Shown: positions 61,622 to 64,000 of the stretch, one piece after another
How the letters are laid out: every line of letters begins with the position of its first letter
How positions within the stretch are numbered: the first letter of the stretch is position 1
Source of the DNA: Bradyrhizobium sp. WSM1743
Lineage (GTDB): Bacteria; Pseudomonadota; Alphaproteobacteria; Rhizobiales; Xanthobacteraceae
Direction: 5' to 3'
NCBI RefSeq assembly: GCF_000473065.1
Contig: NZ_AXAZ01000004.1
Location: forward strand, 124,001 to 188,000
Length of the DNA: 64,000 nt
The notes under the pieces: model-generated
The model's database searches: none
The model's input: only the letters and a program-made list of their open reading frames with translations
What the model was told of the DNA's origin: nothing
Position numbers and translations under genes: made by a program

Positions 61622-63145
61622 ATGAACGATCCGATCCTCGAGATGCGCGGGGTCTCAAAATCCTTCTTTGGCATCAAGGCGCTGCGTTCCGTCGATCTCA
61701 CGGTCTATGCCGGCGAAATTCATGCCCTGATGGGCGAGAACGGCGCCGGCAAGTCGACGCTGATGAAGATCCTGTCCGGCGCCTATAGGCCTGATCCCGG
61801 CGGCGAGATCCGCATCGAAGGCAAGGCGGTGCGGATCGAAGGCCCGCTCGGCGGCCGCGCTGCGGGCATCTCCATCATCTATCAGGAGCTGTCGCTCGCG
61901 CCCAATCTCACTGTGGCCGAGAATATTTATCTCGGCCGGGAAATATCGCGATCAGGTTTGCTGGCGCGCGGGACGATGCGCGAGGGTGTCGGCCCCATCT
62001 TGACGAGACTGGGCGCAGACTTCCTGCCATCGACACTGGTGGCGAATCTGTCCATGGGCCAGCGGCAACTGGTCGAGATCGCGCGTGCGCTGCACGCCAG
62101 ATCAAAGATTCTGATCATGGATGAGCCGACCACTTCGTTGTCGGCTGCCGAGAGCGAGCGGCTATTCGCGCTGATCCGCCAGCTTCGTGCCGAGGGGCTT
62201 GCCATCATCTATATCTCGCATCGCATGGACGAGGTCTACGCGCTTGGCGACCGCGTCACGGTGCTGCGCGACGGTCGGCTGGTCGGCTCGCTGGACAAGC
62301 CCGAGATCCGCGCCGACACCATCGTCCGGCTGATGGTCGGGCGCGACGTCTCCTCGTTCTACAAGAAGGATCACGATCCGGAGGCGGGGCGAGGACATCC
62401 CGTGCTCGCGGCGATCGACATGGCCGATGGCCAGCGCGTCAAGGGTTGCTCGCTCACCGTGCATGCGGGTGAGGTGGTCGGGCTTGCCGGCCTGATCGGC
62501 GCCGGCCGCACCGAGCTTGCGCATCTCATCATCGGCGCGGCGCCCAAGATATCTGGCCGGCTCGAGCTGGAGGGACGCCCCGTCGATATCCGTACGCCGG
62601 GCGAGGCGCTCGAGGCCGGCATCGCCTATCTGACGGAAGACCGGAAGGCGCTCGGGCTGTTTCTCGACATGTCGTGCTTGGACAACATCAATCTCGCCGT
62701 GCTCGGGCACGATGCGAAGCTCGGCTGGGTTCTGGATCGCGACAAGGCGCGTGAGCGCGCTGAGCGGGCCTTCGCAGGCCTCAGCATCCGCGCCGCCAAT
62801 GTCGGCGTTTCCGCCGGCGGCCTCTCCGGCGGCAACCAGCAGAAGGTACTGCTGTCGCGGCTTCTGGCCATTGCGCCAAAAGTGCTGATCCTCGACGAGC
62901 CGACGCGTGGCGTCGACGTCGGCGCCAAGTCGGAGATTTATTCGATCATCGACAATCTGGCCAAGGCCGGCACCGCGATCCTGGTTATCTCGTCCGATCT
63001 GCCCGAGATCATCGGCATCTGCGACCGCGTCATCGTCATGCGGTCCGGGCACATCGCCGGTGAGATCAGGCGAACCGAGACTGCGCCGTTAAACCAAGAG
63101 GATATCATGGCACTTGCCACGGGGATGGAGCATCTCGATGCCTGA
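61622..63145 (+). CDS. Sugar-type ABC importer ATPase (RbsA/XylG-like)
   Basis: A 507-residue two-domain cytoplasmic ATPase for a pentose-type importer. Walker A GENGAGKS (about residue 40) and [16 protein letters not shown] lie in the first domain; the degenerate [10 protein letters not shown] and [15 protein letters not shown] plus [13 protein letters not shown] lie in the second, as in RbsA and XylG. The GGGAGG ribosome-binding site precedes the ATG. The next gene, a permease, overlaps it by 8 nt. No binding-protein gene lies upstream; it may follow the permease beyond the window. It is distinct from the other RbsA-like ATPase at 51426. Confidence 0.93.
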   Translation: MNDPILEMRGVSKSFFGIKALRSVDLTVYAGEIHALMGENGAGKSTLMKILSGAYRPDPGGEIRIEGKAVRIEGPLGGRAAGISIIYQELSLAPNLTVAENIYLGREISRSGLLARGTMREGVGPILTRLGADFLPSTLVANLSMGQRQLVEIARALHARSKILIMDEPTTSLSAAESERLFALIRQLRAEGLAIIYISHRMDEVYALGDRVTVLRDGRLVGSLDKPEIRADTIVRLMVGRDVSSFYKKDHDPEAGRGHPVLAAIDMADGQRVKGCSLTVHAGEVVGLAGLIGAGRTELAHLIIGAAPKISGRLELEGRPVDIRTPGEALEAGIAYLTEDRKALGLFLDMSCLDNINLAVLGHDAKLGWVLDRDKARERAERAFAGLSIRAANVGVSAGGLSGGNQQKVLLSRLLAIAPKVLILDEPTRGVDVGAKSEIYSIIDNLAKAGTAILVISSDLPEIIGICDRVIVMRSGHIAGEIRRTETAPLNQEDIMALATGMEHLDA

Positions 63146-64000
63146 TAATGGTGCCTCGAAGGCCCAGGTCGCCCCAACGACGACCAATGGTGCTGCCGCA
63201 GAGACAAGGCGCCAGCGGATGAGGGTGCTGATCAGCGCACTCGGCATGCTGCCGGTGCTGCTGATTCTCTGCATCGGCTTCCACGCGCTGTCCGAGGGCC
63301 GCTTCTTCACCGGACAGAATCTCGGCATCGTGCTGCAGCAGGCCGCGGTGAACACCGTGCTCGCCGCCGGCATGACCTTCGTCATCCTCACCGGCGGCAT
63401 CGACCTCTCGGTCGGCTCAATCCTGGCGGCGTCCGCGATGGCCGGGTTGACGCTCTCCAAGCTACCGGAGCTCGGGATGCTGTGGCTGCCGGCCGCGCTG
63501 CTCACTGGCCTTGGCTTCGGCGTCGTCAACGGCGCGCTGATTGCGCTCCTCCGCCTGCCGCCCTTCATTGTCACGCTCGGCTCTCTCACGGCGGTGCGCG
63601 GCCTGGCGCGATTGCTCGGGGCCGACACCACCGTGTTCAATCCATCCATTCCCTACGCCTTTATCGGCAACGGCTCGCTGACGCTGGTTCCCGGCGTCGC
63701 GTCGATCCCGTGGCTCTCGGTGATCGCTTTGCTCGTCATCCTCGTCTCATGGCTGGTGCTGCGCCGGACCGTGCTCGGCGTGCACATCTATGCGGTGGGC
63801 GGCAATGAAAGCGCGGCTCGGCTTGCCGGCATCAAGGTCTGGGCCGTGCTGATCTTTGTCTACGGTGTCTCCGGCCTTTTCGCCGGGCTCGGCGGCGCCA
63901 TGCAGGCGGCGCGGCTCTATGCGGCCAATGGCCTGCAGCTCGGCCAGTCCTACGAGCTCGACGCCATCACCGCGGTGATCCTAGGCGGCACCTCCTTCGT
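63138..64000 (+). CDS. Sugar-type ABC importer permease (RbsC-like), 3'-truncated by window edge
   Basis: About 287 codons of an inner-membrane permease of the RbsC/BPD_transp_2 family; the C-terminus lies right of the window. A polar N-terminal tail of about 35 residues precedes the first helix; [18 protein letters not shown] is the family hallmark and [15 protein letters not shown] is the conserved loop. The ATG at 63138 overlaps the last codons of the ATPase gene by 8 nt. The final visible GGTSF motif is where the conserved cytoplasmic loop starts. Confidence 0.92.
   Translation, partial: MPDNGASKAQVAPTTTNGAAAETRRQRMRVLISALGMLPVLLILCIGFHALSEGRFFTGQNLGIVLQQAAVNTVLAAGMTFVILTGGIDLSVGSILAASAMAGLTLSKLPELGMLWLPAALLTGLGFGVVNGALIALLRLPPFIVTLGSLTAVRGLARLLGADTTVFNPSIPYAFIGNGSLTLVPGVASIPWLSVIALLVILVSWLVLRRTVLGVHIYAVGGNESAARLAGIKVWAVLIFVYGVSGLFAGLGGAMQAARLYAANGLQLGQSYELDAITAVILGGTSF

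Overview
The window is a continuous stretch of high-GC alphaproteobacterial chromosome. The aerobic (CobG-type) cob operon, the many ATGA/TGATG gene overlaps, and the number of ABC importers and hydantoin/aromatic catabolic genes suggest a Bradyrhizobium-like member of the Rhizobiales. That placement rests on gene content and protein resemblance, not on a search. I saw no rRNA, tRNA, IS element, phage or CRISPR.

Region 1 (1-21.4 kb) is cobalamin synthesis and corrinoid/cobalt handling. cobO runs off the left edge on the minus strand. On the plus strand a cobalamin riboswitch precedes a tightly overlapped operon: DUF1636 protein, cobW, cobN, cobG, cobH, cobI, cobJ, [cobK on the opposite strand], cobL, cobE, cobM, cobB, cobA. 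A second riboswitch precedes a CbiM-like permease, cobF and the NaMN:DMB phosphoribosyltransferase, with a convergent alpha-ribazole phosphatase-like gene. A third riboswitch precedes a siderophore-type TonB-dependent receptor and a PepSY membrane protein. Each of the three riboswitches has a TTGACN element 35-36 nt before its P1 stem. Riboswitches 1 and 3 are followed by hairpins that cover the ribosome-binding region of the first gene.

Region 2 (21.6-37.2 kb) is an aldehyde dehydrogenase followed by a hydantoin/amide cluster. It holds hyuA and hyuB (ATP-dependent hydantoinase/oxoprolinase type), a class III aminotransferase broken by one in-frame TAG, an acyl-CoA ligase, a D-carbamoylase, a flavin reductase, a hydantoin racemase (minus strand), a D-hydantoinase, an epimerase, an SDR and a flavin-dependent oxidoreductase. 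Racemase, D-hydantoinase and D-carbamoylase form the complete set that turns racemic 5-substituted hydantoins into D-amino acids.

Region 3 (37.3-48.1 kb) holds two consecutive, complete peptide/opine-type ABC importers. The first has a fused two-domain ATPase and the second has two separate ATPases. A palindromic operator candidate lies between them.

Region 4 (59.0-48.1 kb, minus strand) is a roughly 10.9-kb catabolic operon divergent from a LysR gene: Dabb protein, maleylacetate reductase, TRZ/ATZ-type amidohydrolase, 3-hydroxyisobutyrate-dehydrogenase-like enzyme, intradiol (hydroxyquinol-type) dioxygenase, GlcD-like FAD oxidase, an Rbs-type ABC importer and a YciI protein. It looks like a lower hydroxyquinol pathway joined to a dedicated importer and a heterocycle/amide hydrolase; the natural substrate is unknown. 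This is the best candidate here for an undescribed system.

Region 5 (59.1-64 kb) holds the LysR regulator, a xylulokinase 13 nt behind it, and the start of a second sugar-type ABC importer whose permease runs off the right edge.
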